A stretch of 35,335 nucleotides of DNA from Deltaproteobacteria bacterium. GTDB taxonomy: Bacteria > Desulfobacterota > Syntrophia > Syntrophales > JAFGIO01. The notes beneath the pieces were generated by a model, which saw only the letters and a list, made by a program, of their open reading frames with translations, was not told the DNA's origin and ran no database searches. The position numbers and the translations under genes were made by a program. Below are positions 9,288-17,866 of the stretch, piece after piece. The stretch spans positions 1-35,335 of the forward strand of contig JAFGIO010000092.1 in NCBI GenBank assembly GCA_016929555.1. Direction: 5' to 3'. Positions within the stretch are counted from its first letter, which is position 1. Each line of letters opens with the position of its first letter.

Positions 9288-9316
9288 TTGACATTGGGGT
9301 GCGATTCCTATATGGT
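9288..9316 (+). promoter_or_regulatory. Probable promoter for gspN
   Basis: TTGACA at 9288-9293, a 17-bp spacer and TATGGT at 9311-9316 (an overlapping TATATG at 9309 gives a 15-bp spacer). The predicted start near 9322 would give a ~170-nt leader before gspN. Confidence 0.5.
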
Positions 9317-9443
9317 CGATGGAAATCGGGGAATTACCGAACCGAATCGAGGAAAAAACGGGTAAAGTACTTGGCGGCATCGGGCATTAGCGCTGAGGTG
9401 AACGGCCCCGTTGATTCCCTTTGTACCGTAATTTCTCCTGTCC

Positions 9444-9472
9444 CCCTCGGGGGGTGAGGGTTTTTGTATTTT
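9444..9472 (+). terminator. Terminator-like hairpin in the gspN leader (possible attenuator)
   Basis: CCCTC (9444-9448) pairs with GAGGG (9456-9460) around a 7-nt loop and is followed at once by TTTTT and a second T-rich run. The same C-run can instead pair with the G-run of the loop (CCCC/GGGG), giving two mutually exclusive hairpins. It lies between the promoter and the start codon at 9496. The stem is short, so this is tentative. Confidence 0.35.
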
Positions 9473-9495
9473 TTAACGGTTTGGGGCATACTGCG

Positions 9496-10338
9496 ATGAC
9501 CGTCAACAGGAAATTGCTCAAAGCGACACTGCTTTACGTCTGCGTCGGTCTGCTCGCACTGTTCGTGTTTCTCTATATCCGTTTTCCCTCGGACATGTTC
9601 AGGAACTACCTGATCGCCGCCGTGTCGGCAAACCATCCGGATTTCTCCCTCTCGGTGGGCGATGTGAATCTGAAGTTCCCTCCGGGCCTGGTTATTTCGA
9701 AGGTGGTTCTGCAATCCAAAACCCGGTCCGAAGCGCGCCTTGAGGCCGACTCCCTCTTCATTCAACCCGTCTTTACATCGCTCTTCAATGGCCGAACCGA
9801 CATGCAATTTCTGGCCCGGGGTTACGGGGGCCGCATGGAGGGCACGACCAGGCACAACGAAGCCTTCTCCCTTTCCGGCCCTTCGGAGCTTTCGCTGAGC
9901 TTCGAGAATCTACCCGTCGAGAGAGTCTCGTACCTGCAGGATTTCCTTGGGCGTGCGATCAGAGGGAAGCTCCGCGGCTCCCTGAGCTTCGACGGGTCTA
10001 TCGAGAAGCCGAGGGAAGGGAAAGGAAAGCTGAAATTCACGCTTTTGAATGGAAGCTACCAGATCTTCGAGAACCTTGCCGGTTTCGACAGGATCGACTT
10101 CAACGCCGTCGACGGACAGGTCCATCTTTCGAACCGCATTCTCAAGATCGTCAAACTGACCATGACGGGTGAAAAGCTGAATATTTCGATGAAAGGCGAT
10201 ATAACCCTCGGAGCGAATACCTTCAAAAGCAGCCTTCTGAACCTCTCCGGAAACATCGAAATCCGGACCCCGGCGATAAGACGCATCCGATTCACCCTGA
10301 CGGGCACCGTGGAAAACCCCGTTACGCAACTGTCCTGA
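9496..10338 (+). CDS. gspN: Type II secretion system protein GspN
   Basis: A 280-residue inner-membrane protein. It has a short cytoplasmic start, one membrane helix (about residues 10-30, LLYVCVGLLALFVFLYI) and a periplasmic beta-rich domain. The domain contains the AsmA/GspN-like alternation of LSLSFENLPVERV, GKLRGSLSFDGS and GKGKLKFTLLNG segments. In GspN proteins of delta-type T2SS this domain is an accessory of the assembly platform, with no fixed biochemical role. The upstream frame is open from 9421, but the ATG at 9496 begins the membrane-anchor region and follows a GGGG ribosome site. Unusually it is not in the gsp operon: it lies on the other strand and converges on gspE across a shared terminator. 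Proximity to T2SS genes supports the call. Confidence 0.82.
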   Translation: MTVNRKLLKATLLYVCVGLLALFVFLYIRFPSDMFRNYLIAAVSANHPDFSLSVGDVNLKFPPGLVISKVVLQSKTRSEARLEADSLFIQPVFTSLFNGRTDMQFLARGYGGRMEGTTRHNEAFSLSGPSELSLSFENLPVERVSYLQDFLGRAIRGKLRGSLSFDGSIEKPREGKGKLKFTLLNGSYQIFENLAGFDRIDFNAVDGQVHLSNRILKIVKLTMTGEKLNISMKGDITLGANTFKSSLLNLSGNIEIRTPAIRRIRFTLTGTVENPVTQLS

Positions 10339-10384
10339 TGCACACCCAGCCATTGGCAAGAAGCATCAATTTCTGGTTGCCATG

Positions 10385-10423
10385 AAAAAGGGCGGCGTTT
10401 TCTTGGTGAACGGCCCCTTTTTT
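10385..10423. terminator. Bidirectional terminator between gspN and gspE
   Basis: AAAAAGGG at 10385-10392 pairs with CCCTTTTT at 10415-10422, with further partial GC pairing inside. The A-run and T-run give a U-tract in either direction, fitting the convergent ends of gspN and gspE. Confidence 0.7.
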
Positions 10424-10459
10424 GTTGTAATCTGAGAGAAATCCCGAAAGGAAAACCGC

Positions 10460-12256
10460 TCAGGTATCGATGTCCATATCCGATTCCCTCTTCAGGATCC
10501 TCGTTACCCGCAACACTTCCTCTATGGTCGTGACACCCTCCAGGACCTTCTGCGTACCGTCGCCAAGGAGGGTCGTCATTCCCCTCCGTACGGCTTCTTC
10601 ATTGATCTGGTTCGAGTCGGAGGTCCTGAGAATGAGCTTCTTGATCGGCTCGTCCATGATCAGGATTTCGAAGATAGCCGTTCGCCCCCGATACCCCGTG
10701 TGCATACAGGAAAGGCAGCCTCGCTTCCTGAATATCCGATCTTTTCCGAGCATCTCCGCCGTCATGTCGATGTTCGCCAGGTATGCTTCGTCGGGGACAT
10801 AGGGTTCCTTGCAGTTCGGACACAGGACCCTCACCAGTCTCTGGGCCACGATGGCGATGACGGAGGATGTGACGAGATAGGGTTCGATGCCCATGTCGAT
10901 GAGCCGTGTGACGGCGCTGGCCGCATCGTTCGTGTGGAGCGTGGAGAAGACGAGGTGGCCCGTCAACGAGGACTGGATGGCGATCTCCGCAGTCTCCAGA
11001 TCGCGGATTTCGCCCACCAGGATGACGTCGGGATCCTGGCGAACGATGGATCGGAGGCCGTTGGCAAAGGTGAGGTCTATCTTGGGGTTCACCTGGATCT
11101 GTCCCACACCTTCGATCTGGTACTCGATCGGGTCCTCGATGGTGATGATATTGATCTCCGGATGGTTGATCTGGGACAGGGCCGCGTAAAGCGTTGTGGT
11201 CTTGCCGCTGCCCGTGGGCCCCGTCACGAGGATGATCCCATAGGGCGACTTGATCAGCCGGTTGAAGATCCGGATGTGGTTTTCGTCCATGCCGAGATCG
11301 GACAGTTGAAGCATGGAGGCGCTCTTGTCGAGGATGCGGAGGACCACCCGTTCACCGAAGGCCGTTGGGAGAACGGAAACCCGGATGTCCACGTTGCGCT
11401 CGCCGATTTTGATGTCGATGCGCCCGTCCTGGGGCAGCCTCTTTTCGGCGATGTTGAGCCTCGCCATGACCTTGACGCGAGATACCAACGGCGACTGGAT
11501 TCTCCGTGGAAGGTTCAGGATATCGTAGAGAATGCCGTCGATGCGGTAGCGGATCTTCAGGGCATTCTGATAGGGCTCGATGTGGATGTCGCTGGCCCGG
11601 TCCTTGATGGCACCGGATAGAAGCAGGTTGACGAGCTTGATGATGGGGGCGTCGCTGGTTTCGTCGAGGAGATCTGCCGTCTCTTCGATCTCGGAGAGGA
11701 TCTTGTCGGGCGTCACACCGTTCATCTCCTGCTGGAAGAAGGCTTCCGCCGAACTTCGGCTCCTGTCGTAGATGAGATTGACCGCCTGCAGGATGGCCGC
11801 CTGGGTGGATATGACCACCTCCGCACCGTCTCGGTCCAGAAGCCTGCAGAGATCGTCGATGGGCTGGAAATCGGAGGGATCGTGGACGGCAACGATGAAT
11901 TTCCCGTCGGTCTCCAGCGGTACCATCCTGTATTTCTTCAGGTATTGGATGGGGATGTGCCGGGTAAAGTCCGTCTTGACATGATCCGTCTGCAGCTCCT
12001 TTGTGAAGGGCACGGTGAAGGCCTCGCCTAAAAGGGTCAGCAAATCGTTTTCGCCGACGGCCTTTCTTCGAAGCAGAAATTCCACGAGACCCTCTCTTGC
12101 GGTTCGGCGAACCCGGCGAGCCTCTGCAAGGAGATCCTCCCCAACACCCAGGGCGGCCAAGCGGCTGTCAAGGGAGAAGGGGGGAGGCGGCCCGACCTGT
12201 CCGACCGTCATCCCCGACGGACCAGGGGCCGCTGCCTGCGTCACATGCCGCTCCAT
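10460..12256 (-). CDS. gspE: Type II secretion ATPase GspE
   Basis: A 598-residue cytoplasmic motor ATPase of the GspE/PilB family that drives pseudopilus assembly through GspL and GspF. An N-terminal MshEN/N1E-type region is followed by the catalytic core. The core has Walker A GPTGSGKTT at residues 346-354, the Asp box and Walker B region (DPDVILVGEIRDLETAEIA) and the His box STLHTNDA. The zinc-binding tetracysteine is complete: C479PNC482 and C514LSC517, as in GspE rather than PilT. The start at 12256 follows a GGGGGA ribosome site that lies in the end of gspD, 4 bp away. It is the last gene of the operon and ends at the bidirectional terminator. All catalytic elements are present. Confidence 0.97.
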   Translation of the reverse strand: MERHVTQAAAPGPSGMTVGQVGPPPPFSLDSRLAALGVGEDLLAEARRVRRTAREGLVEFLLRRKAVGENDLLTLLGEAFTVPFTKELQTDHVKTDFTRHIPIQYLKKYRMVPLETDGKFIVAVHDPSDFQPIDDLCRLLDRDGAEVVISTQAAILQAVNLIYDRSRSSAEAFFQQEMNGVTPDKILSEIEETADLLDETSDAPIIKLVNLLLSGAIKDRASDIHIEPYQNALKIRYRIDGILYDILNLPRRIQSPLVSRVKVMARLNIAEKRLPQDGRIDIKIGERNVDIRVSVLPTAFGERVVLRILDKSASMLQLSDLGMDENHIRIFNRLIKSPYGIILVTGPTGSGKTTTLYAALSQINHPEINIITIEDPIEYQIEGVGQIQVNPKIDLTFANGLRSIVRQDPDVILVGEIRDLETAEIAIQSSLTGHLVFSTLHTNDAASAVTRLIDMGIEPYLVTSSVIAIVAQRLVRVLCPNCKEPYVPDEAYLANIDMTAEMLGKDRIFRKRGCLSCMHTGYRGRTAIFEILIMDEPIKKLILRTSDSNQINEEAVRRGMTTLLGDGTQKVLEGVTTIEEVLRVTRILKRESDMDIDT

Positions 12257-12260
12257 CGTC

Positions 12261-14681
12261 TCATCCCCCCTTCTGTGCTCCTTTTTTCTTTTCCTCCTTC
12301 TTCTCGCGCATCTTGATAACGCCGCCCGTTACCTCGCCAACTTCCTCGTGTTTCTGTTTGGTGATGGCCGCGGCGTCGGAGTAGGTCCGAATGATATGGG
12401 GCGTGATGAAGACGAAGAGGTTCGTCTTTTCCCTGGCCGTAACCCGGGACTTGAAGAGCCAGCCCAGCAGGGGAATGTCGCCGAGCAGGGGGATTTTGTA
12501 GGTCCCCATATCCGTGCTGTCGCCGACGAGGCCTCCGATGACGACGGTCTCCTTGTCCTTGACAACCACGACGGTCTTGGCCGTCCGCTTCAGGGTCGTG
12601 GGAAGACCCGTCGTCGACTCCGCCGTGACCACCTTCGAAACCTGCTGATCGATCTTCAGGCGGACGTAATTCTCATCGTTGATATGCGGGGTCACCTTCA
12701 ACATAAAGCCGACATCCTTGTATTCGTAATTGCTGTAATCGATGCTCGTCGTGCTCGTTTCCTGCCGGGTGATATAGGGAACGTTCTTTCCCACGTTTAC
12801 CTCGGCCTCTTCGTTGTCCAGGGTCAGTATCTGCGGCGTGGACAGGATGGAGACGTCGGAGTCGTTCTGGTAGGCCTGCAACACGGCACCGATCGTGGGA
12901 AACACGACACCGCCGATGGTAATGCCGGCACCCAGAATGCCGATGGAAAATCCCGTCGGGAGCGACAGGCTGGCGGTTCCCAGTGCCGTACTGATCTGGG
13001 TGCCGGGTATGATTCCCCCTGCGGCTCCGCTGGCCGTCGATCCTGCGAAGGCAGCCGATCTGCCCGTGTCAAAGCCGGAGATACTGCCCGTATCCTTGGC
13101 GCCCCGCCATTCGACGCCGATCTTGAAGTCCTTGTTCACGTTCACTTCCATGATCAGGGCCTCGATATAGACCATGGGGCGGGGCGTATCCAGCTTCATG
13201 ATCACGTCCTCGATGATCCGATAATCGTCGCGGTTTGCGGTGATGATAAGCATGTTGGTGGCCTTGTCAGCGGTTACGTGCACTTCCTTCGACAGCAGAG
13301 GCGATTGTCCCTTCTGGGCGTCCTTCGATTCCCTGGGGAGGGCCGCCAGGACCTTGGCCAGGTCTTCCGCTGTGGCGTTTTGCAGACGGTAGACATGCAG
13401 CGTCGTATCTCCCTTGGGGACCTCCTTGTCCAGCATCCCGATGAGCTGTTTCACCCGGGCCGCGTCGGTCTCCGTCGCCACGAGAATGATCGAATTTGTG
13501 CGGCTGTCGGCGACGAATTTGACGGGTGCCAGGGCGCCCCTCTGCTGCTGGAAGACGGCGGTCAAGGCTTTGACCATTTCGTCGGCGTCGGCATAGGTCA
13601 GCGGAACAAAGGAAATCTGTTCTCCCACTCCGGCCACGTCCAGCGCGCCGATAATCTCCTGAATTTTCTTGATGTTGGACAAAAGATCCGTGATGATCAG
13701 CATCCCCGTGGGGGCATAGGAGAGAATAACGCTGGTTCTGGCGATGAGAGGATCGAGAACCTTTTTGATTTCGTCGGGATTGGCGTAATCCAGCGAAACG
13801 ATCTGGGTCACGACCTTGTCCTCGGGGGTGATGGCCTCCTCCGTCAGGCGGGTCTCCATGTTCTTTTCCCTGGCCTGCTGGGAGGGGATGACCTTGATCA
13901 TATCGCCCGCCGGAACGGCTGCGAAGCCGTAAACGTCGAGGACGGACTCGAAAACCTTATAGGCCTCGTCGACGGAGATCTTTCGCGGCGAAAGAATGGT
14001 AACCTTGCCCTTGACCTTATCGTCGATGATGAAGTTCTTGCCCGTCAGCTCGCTGATGAACTTGATGAAGACCTGTATGTCCACATTGTCGAAATCGATG
14101 GTGATATAACGGGTGTCCTTTCCTTGCTGAACACTCGACGGTGTCGTTGTGGGCGGGACGGGCGGCTCCTCCAAAACAGGCAGCGGTTCTGTCGGCGGGG
14201 GCCCGGCAGGCATCGCCGCTTCCGCACCCGCCGCAGGCGGCCGGGTATGCACTGGCGGTGCCGGCATCGTCGGAGGCACTGGAAGCTTCTGCACCCCTGA
14301 CGGCGAAGGACCGACCGCCGGTCGGGATGGCGCGGGCGGCGCCGTCACCGTTGGCGGCGGCGGTGCGGCGACAGGCTTCGCAGGCGACGTCGGTTGCGCA
14401 GCCTGTTCGGCCTTTTTTTCGGTGGGAAACGCATCGGTCTTCGCCCCGGCACTTTCCGCAGCCGAAGATTTTGCCGGCGGGGCCGCAGGGCTTTTCTGCG
14501 TATGTGCCGTCGGAACGGGCTTGTCTTCGCCGGTCACACGGGCCGCCGAGCAATCGCCGGGCAAACACAAGAGGAGACACGCCAGGGTTGCCAGCAAGAC
14601 CAGCCAACAACCTTCCCGTCGCAACACCGGGAAGATTCGTTCCCGGCGATCATCCGGAGCATTTCGACACCATGCAATCAT
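12261..14681 (-). CDS. gspD: Type II secretion secretin GspD
   Basis: An 806-residue outer-membrane secretin. A signal peptide (hydrophobic stretch about residues 25-45, ending GDCSA) is followed by a ~140-residue Pro/Ala/Thr/Lys-rich linker. N0 begins near residue 190 (ITIDFDNVDIQVFIKFISEL); N1-N3 repeats follow (for example VVTQIVSLDYANPDEIKKVL and LHVYRLQNATAEDLAKVLAA). The C-terminal secretin domain carries VPYITRQE and ends in the canonical NLFVFITPHII strand. The start is the ATG at 14681, which overlaps the TGA of the upstream TPR gene (ATGA), indicating translational coupling. The linker is unusual: most GspD proteins start N0 right after the signal peptide. It may span peptidoglycan or bind the ExeA/GspB module. 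Identity is certain. Confidence 0.96.
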   Translation of the reverse strand: MIAWCRNAPDDRRERIFPVLRREGCWLVLLATLACLLLCLPGDCSAARVTGEDKPVPTAHTQKSPAAPPAKSSAAESAGAKTDAFPTEKKAEQAAQPTSPAKPVAAPPPPTVTAPPAPSRPAVGPSPSGVQKLPVPPTMPAPPVHTRPPAAGAEAAMPAGPPPTEPLPVLEEPPVPPTTTPSSVQQGKDTRYITIDFDNVDIQVFIKFISELTGKNFIIDDKVKGKVTILSPRKISVDEAYKVFESVLDVYGFAAVPAGDMIKVIPSQQAREKNMETRLTEEAITPEDKVVTQIVSLDYANPDEIKKVLDPLIARTSVILSYAPTGMLIITDLLSNIKKIQEIIGALDVAGVGEQISFVPLTYADADEMVKALTAVFQQQRGALAPVKFVADSRTNSIILVATETDAARVKQLIGMLDKEVPKGDTTLHVYRLQNATAEDLAKVLAALPRESKDAQKGQSPLLSKEVHVTADKATNMLIITANRDDYRIIEDVIMKLDTPRPMVYIEALIMEVNVNKDFKIGVEWRGAKDTGSISGFDTGRSAAFAGSTASGAAGGIIPGTQISTALGTASLSLPTGFSIGILGAGITIGGVVFPTIGAVLQAYQNDSDVSILSTPQILTLDNEEAEVNVGKNVPYITRQETSTTSIDYSNYEYKDVGFMLKVTPHINDENYVRLKIDQQVSKVVTAESTTGLPTTLKRTAKTVVVVKDKETVVIGGLVGDSTDMGTYKIPLLGDIPLLGWLFKSRVTAREKTNLFVFITPHIIRTYSDAAAITKQKHEEVGEVTGGVIKMREKKEEKKKGAQKGG

Positions 14682-15466
14682 CGCTTTTCTTCCATCAACT
14701 TCCTGTACCCCGGCAGAGACCGAAGCGTCTTCAGGTCCGCATCCGCCGACGCCCATTTTCTAACCTCCCCGCTGATGGCCAGGGCATCTTTCAAATATCG
14801 GAGGCTTTGGATGTGATCCCCCGCCTGGGCGTACAGACAGGCCAGGTTGTAATAGGGATCGACATAATCCCCTTCTATGGCGATGGCCCTGCCGAAGAGC
14901 TCCGCAGCCCGGCCTCTTTGCCGCTGCGCCATGACGATAACCCCAAGATTATTCAGGGATTTCGCGTGGCGAGGCTCCTGAAGCAGGATCCGCTCATAAA
15001 GCGCCGCCGCCTCGCCGTTCCGGCCGACCTTCTGCAAGTCGAGGGCAGATTCATAGAGGGCTTCCGTCTCCGGTCCCGCCTGCGGAGCCTTCGGGCTTGG
15101 CTCCGCCGCCTTCCGCTCAGGCGCCGAAACCGGCTTTTCGGTGACGGTTTGCGGCGCATCCTCCCGGTGATTCTTACCAGCTTCCGCCTGCACCGCCGAC
15201 ACGGATGGTTCCGCAGTCTTCGGCTTGTCCGTCTCTGCACCCCTCTCCGTTACGGTCAGGGCTTGCCTGCCGCCGTTCGGAAGGGTCACGACGAGGAAGA
15301 TCACGACTGTCAGCAGTACAACAAGAAAAAACAGGAAAAAAAGAACCCAGCGACCGCGGCTCCCGATCGGTTCCTCCGAAGCCCGCCGCAGGATACCGCC
15401 GAAATCGATGTAACGGCTGTCCTTTTCGCGCTGGGCCTTTCTCAATGCATCGTTAATATAACTCAT
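14678..15466 (-). CDS. GspB-like membrane protein with TPR repeats
   Basis: A 262-residue protein starting MSYINDALRKAQREKDSRY, the short cytoplasmic signature typical of GspB/ExeB-like and TPR secretion-associated proteins. A single membrane helix (about residues 40-62) precedes a Pro/Glu/Ala-rich linker and roughly three TPR units (residues ~135-245) placed in the periplasm. It lies between the exeA-type ATPase and gspD. Known ExeA/ExeB pairs help insert the secretin through peptidoglycan, so a secretin-assembly role is likely; TPR domains replace the usual ExeB C-terminus. A double ATG exists (15469, 15466); the second matches the conserved start. Its stop overlaps the gspD start by 4 bp. 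Confidence 0.8.
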   Translation of the reverse strand: MSYINDALRKAQREKDSRYIDFGGILRRASEEPIGSRGRWVLFFLFFLVVLLTVVIFLVVTLPNGGRQALTVTERGAETDKPKTAEPSVSAVQAEAGKNHREDAPQTVTEKPVSAPERKAAEPSPKAPQAGPETEALYESALDLQKVGRNGEAAALYERILLQEPRHAKSLNNLGVIVMAQRQRGRAAELFGRAIAIEGDYVDPYYNLACLYAQAGDHIQSLRYLKDALAISGEVRKWASADADLKTLRSLPGYRKLMEEKR

Positions 15467-15487
15467 CATCCCCGCCGTCAAGACATA

Positions 15488-16345
15488 TTAAGAAAACATC
15501 CTGGTCCGGATCCGCCGCCACCAGCCCGAAGGCAGGTAATTCCTGCCGATATCCCGGACGGCTTCCCGGACGATCCGACCGTCGATGATTCGATGATCTT
15601 TCGTATAGGCGATCAGCAGGGCACGGTCGCATATGGCATTGATGCGCCGGGGATTCCCTTCGGACTGATCGTAGATCCTCCGATAGGCCCCGCGCGAAAA
15701 GATCACGTTCCCTCCGCCGGCCACATTGAGCCTGTGTTCAATATACCGCCGGACATGCTCGCTGTTGAGGGCGACAAGATCGTAACGGACGGTTATCCGT
15801 TCGTTCAGCTGGCGCAGCGACGGCAGGGCCAGAAGATCCCCCAGTTCCGGCTGGCCCACCAGGACGATCTGCAGGATCTTTTCGCGCTCCGTTTCGAGAT
15901 TGGAGATCATACGGATCTGCTCCATGACGGCATGGGACAGATTCTGCGCTTCATCGATCAGGAGAACGGCGTTGCGGCCCGCCGCAAAATTTCTGAGAAG
16001 AAACTCGTTGAGCTTATCGATATAGCGCTTCCGGGTCCGTCTCAGCCTTCCCATGGCGATGCCGAATTCCTGGATGATCGTCTCCAGAAGCTCGATCTCC
16101 GCTACGGCGGAATTGAAAACCAGGGCCGTCGCCACGGAATCGTTGAGGTCGGCCAGCAGCGACCGGCAGAGCGTCGTTTTTCCCGTACCGATGCCGCCGG
16201 TGATCACGATGAATCCCTTTTTTTCATGAATCCCGTAAAGGAGGTGGTTCATGGCCTCCCGGTGCTGAGGACTCAGAAAGAGATACCGCGGATCCGGCGA
16301 CAGGTTGAAGGGATTCTCCTTGAATCCGAAATATTCCGTATACAT
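15488..16345 (-). CDS. gspA: ExeA/GspA-type AAA ATPase of the T2SS
   Basis: A 285-residue AAA ATPase starting MYTEYFGFKENPFNLSPDP, the hallmark of ExeA/GspA proteins. Walker A GGIGTGKTT is at residues 50-58, Walker B AVLLIDEAQ near 126-134, and there is a sensor-like VLVGQPEL segment and a lid region (GNPRRINAICDRALL). Only the ATPase half is present. The Aeromonas ExeA (~550 residues) adds a membrane helix and a peptidoglycan-binding domain, both missing here, so peptidoglycan contact would have to come from the TPR partner gene next to it. It lies 18 bp after gspC and 21 bp before the gspB-like gene, inside the operon. Confidence 0.88.
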   Translation of the reverse strand: MYTEYFGFKENPFNLSPDPRYLFLSPQHREAMNHLLYGIHEKKGFIVITGGIGTGKTTLCRSLLADLNDSVATALVFNSAVAEIELLETIIQEFGIAMGRLRRTRKRYIDKLNEFLLRNFAAGRNAVLLIDEAQNLSHAVMEQIRMISNLETEREKILQIVLVGQPELGDLLALPSLRQLNERITVRYDLVALNSEHVRRYIEHRLNVAGGGNVIFSRGAYRRIYDQSEGNPRRINAICDRALLIAYTKDHRIIDGRIVREAVRDIGRNYLPSGWWRRIRTRMFS

Positions 16346-16363
16346 GTCCCCCGTCCAAGTCCA

Positions 16364-17287
16364 TCACTTGAACTGGTAGTTCATCGTTTCCTGCCTGCCC
16401 GCCCTTTTGATCTTGACCGACAGGGTCGATCCCGATTTCAAGGTATTGTAAAGGCCGACCACGTCGTCGGCGCTGGCGATTTTCTGGTCGTTGATCTCCT
16501 GGATGACATCGCCGTCGACCAGTCCCATCTTCTGGTATATGCTGCCCTGATGGATTCTGCTCACCATAAAGCCGCTGGGCATCCCCCTGTGAAAATAGGG
16601 TCGGATCTGAGCCTGCCTCATGACCTGTCCTATATTCTGCAGCGTGGCGGCGATATCGGATCTATCCAGGGTCAAGGCGCCGGCTGTGCCGGCCGCCGCC
16701 TGCGCATCGGCACTCACGGGAGGAACGATCGCCGTTTCCGCTGCGTCCCTCTTCTTCAGGGTCTCCTCCTTATCGCCCAACTTGAGGACGACCTGATCCC
16801 TTACGATACGGGCAAGGGTCGCACCGGCAATCTTGTCTCCGATTCTGTAGAGGCCCTGCTTGTTTTTCCCCTTTTCCTCGATGACGGCAAAGCTCAGCTT
16901 TCCGATACCGGCAACGGTCCCGCGGAGTTCGAGCAGCGCGGTTATGGGTTGAGCAGACTCCGATTTCATCTGCTGTTTCGTAAGGTCATCGGCCAGTGTC
17001 TTATCGGTCGAGCCGAAAAGGTTTCGCTCCGAGACGATCCGGTAGTAGTCCTGGCCCTCCTTCGGAGGCGCTTGGAGCACTGCCGACATTGTCGCCGGGT
17101 TAGGCGTAACGGAAGGTTGAACGACAAGCCGCAGGCCCAGGACCTTGTAGAAGATGCCCGCCCCTTGAAACATGAACAGGACAATGGCACACAGGATAAA
17201 GAGACGTTGCGGGTTCGTCGCCTTGAGCCGCAGCGCAACGACATTGATTCCCCTGAGGAGCGGCCCTTTTATATCGATCGATCGCAT
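16364..17287 (-). CDS. gspC: Type II secretion protein GspC with PDZ domain
   Basis: A 307-residue inner-membrane protein linking the platform to the secretin. The order is a cytoplasmic start, a membrane helix (~29-48) and a homology-region domain (~80-180). That domain contains the typical SERNLFGS and a beta-sandwich (LRGTVAGIGKLSFAVIEEKG, YRIGDKIAGATLARIVRDQV). A linker and a C-terminal PDZ domain (~225-300: GFMVSRIHQGSIYQKMGLVD, GDVIQEINDQKI) follow. In the family the HR domain binds GspD N0 and the PDZ domain helps substrate recognition. The frame is open to 17446, but the ATG at 17287 has GAGGAG in front and leaves only 4 bp after gspM. Its place after gspM rather than first in the operon is unusual compared with Enterobacteria. 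Confidence 0.92.
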   Translation of the reverse strand: MRSIDIKGPLLRGINVVALRLKATNPQRLFILCAIVLFMFQGAGIFYKVLGLRLVVQPSVTPNPATMSAVLQAPPKEGQDYYRIVSERNLFGSTDKTLADDLTKQQMKSESAQPITALLELRGTVAGIGKLSFAVIEEKGKNKQGLYRIGDKIAGATLARIVRDQVVLKLGDKEETLKKRDAAETAIVPPVSADAQAAAGTAGALTLDRSDIAATLQNIGQVMRQAQIRPYFHRGMPSGFMVSRIHQGSIYQKMGLVDGDVIQEINDQKIASADDVVGLYNTLKSGSTLSVKIKRAGRQETMNYQFK

Positions 17288-17291
17288 GTCC

Positions 17292-17864
17292 CTATCTCCT
17301 CGCCGCTCCGGGGGCTGCAGGTTCACCCTTCGGGTTCTGGAAGGTCGCGACCTGAATCGTCGCGTTGAGATATTCCGGCTCATCCTTCGCCTTGGCGACG
17401 GCGATCTTCCGCAGGGCGATAAGATCCTCCCGCGATTCGACCACATAGAGAAAATTCACCAGTTGGTTGAGGGTGATTTTCTCCAGCTTCAGATCCACCG
17501 ATATCTCCTCGTAGCTGCCGGACACCGAGGCCTTCGAAGGGTTGATATACTTGAGGTTTTGCTTTACGCCCGCCTCGCCCGTCTTCTTTTCGAGATAGGA
17601 AAAGAGGGTGAAATTTCCGGGACGTCTGGCCAGGATCTGCTGCACGGCCTGCGCCCCCTCTTTCAGGATCCTGTGCTCGGTCCAGAGGGGCCCTAACTGC
17701 TGGAGGACCTTCTCGTTGGCCGCAATGGACCGTTTTGTCCTCTCCCGGGCATCGTAAATGGGAAAGGCGACGAACTGCACGAACAGTCCCAAGACGAGGG
17801 CCACGGCGCCCATCATCAGCACAATTCTCTGATCTCTCGGAAGCTTATCCCAGAATTCCCTCAT
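17292..17864 (-). CDS. gspM: Type II secretion protein GspM
   Basis: A 190-residue bitopic inner-membrane protein. It has a short basic cytoplasmic start (MREFWDKLPRDQR), a membrane helix (~15-35) and a coiled segment (ARERTKRSIAANEKVLQQL). A periplasmic ferredoxin-like domain follows (SVDLKLEKITLNQLVNFLYV, LIALRKIAVAKA). It binds GspL in the platform. It lies between gspL (2-bp gap) and gspC (4-bp gap). GspM is poorly conserved, so the call rests on topology, size and position as much as on sequence. Confidence 0.88.
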   Translation of the reverse strand: MREFWDKLPRDQRIVLMMGAVALVLGLFVQFVAFPIYDARERTKRSIAANEKVLQQLGPLWTEHRILKEGAQAVQQILARRPGNFTLFSYLEKKTGEAGVKQNLKYINPSKASVSGSYEEISVDLKLEKITLNQLVNFLYVVESREDLIALRKIAVAKAKDEPEYLNATIQVATFQNPKGEPAAPGAARR

Positions 17865-17866
17865 GG

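Larger units (their letters stand above)
9183..9495. other. Intergenic region between the FMN oxidoreductase and gspN
   Basis: This 313-bp spacer separates divergent genes. It holds a plausible + strand promoter (9288-9316) and a terminator-like hairpin just before gspN (9444-9472). A weak - strand promoter for the oxidoreductase is possible (TTGACA read from 9264 to 9259, with a GATAGG-like -10 near 9242-9237). No small gene is convincing here. Confidence 0.5.

Noticed and set aside
12003-14300. A 765-codon + strand frame opposite gspE and gspD
   Set aside because: Composition is low-complexity and His/Asp/Arg-rich, without motifs; it is antisense to two certain genes.
14141-17368. A 1075-codon open frame on the + strand opposite gspD, the TPR gene, gspA and gspC
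   Set aside because: No recognisable domain and no ribosome site; it is antisense to several certain T2SS genes. High GC opens such shadow frames.
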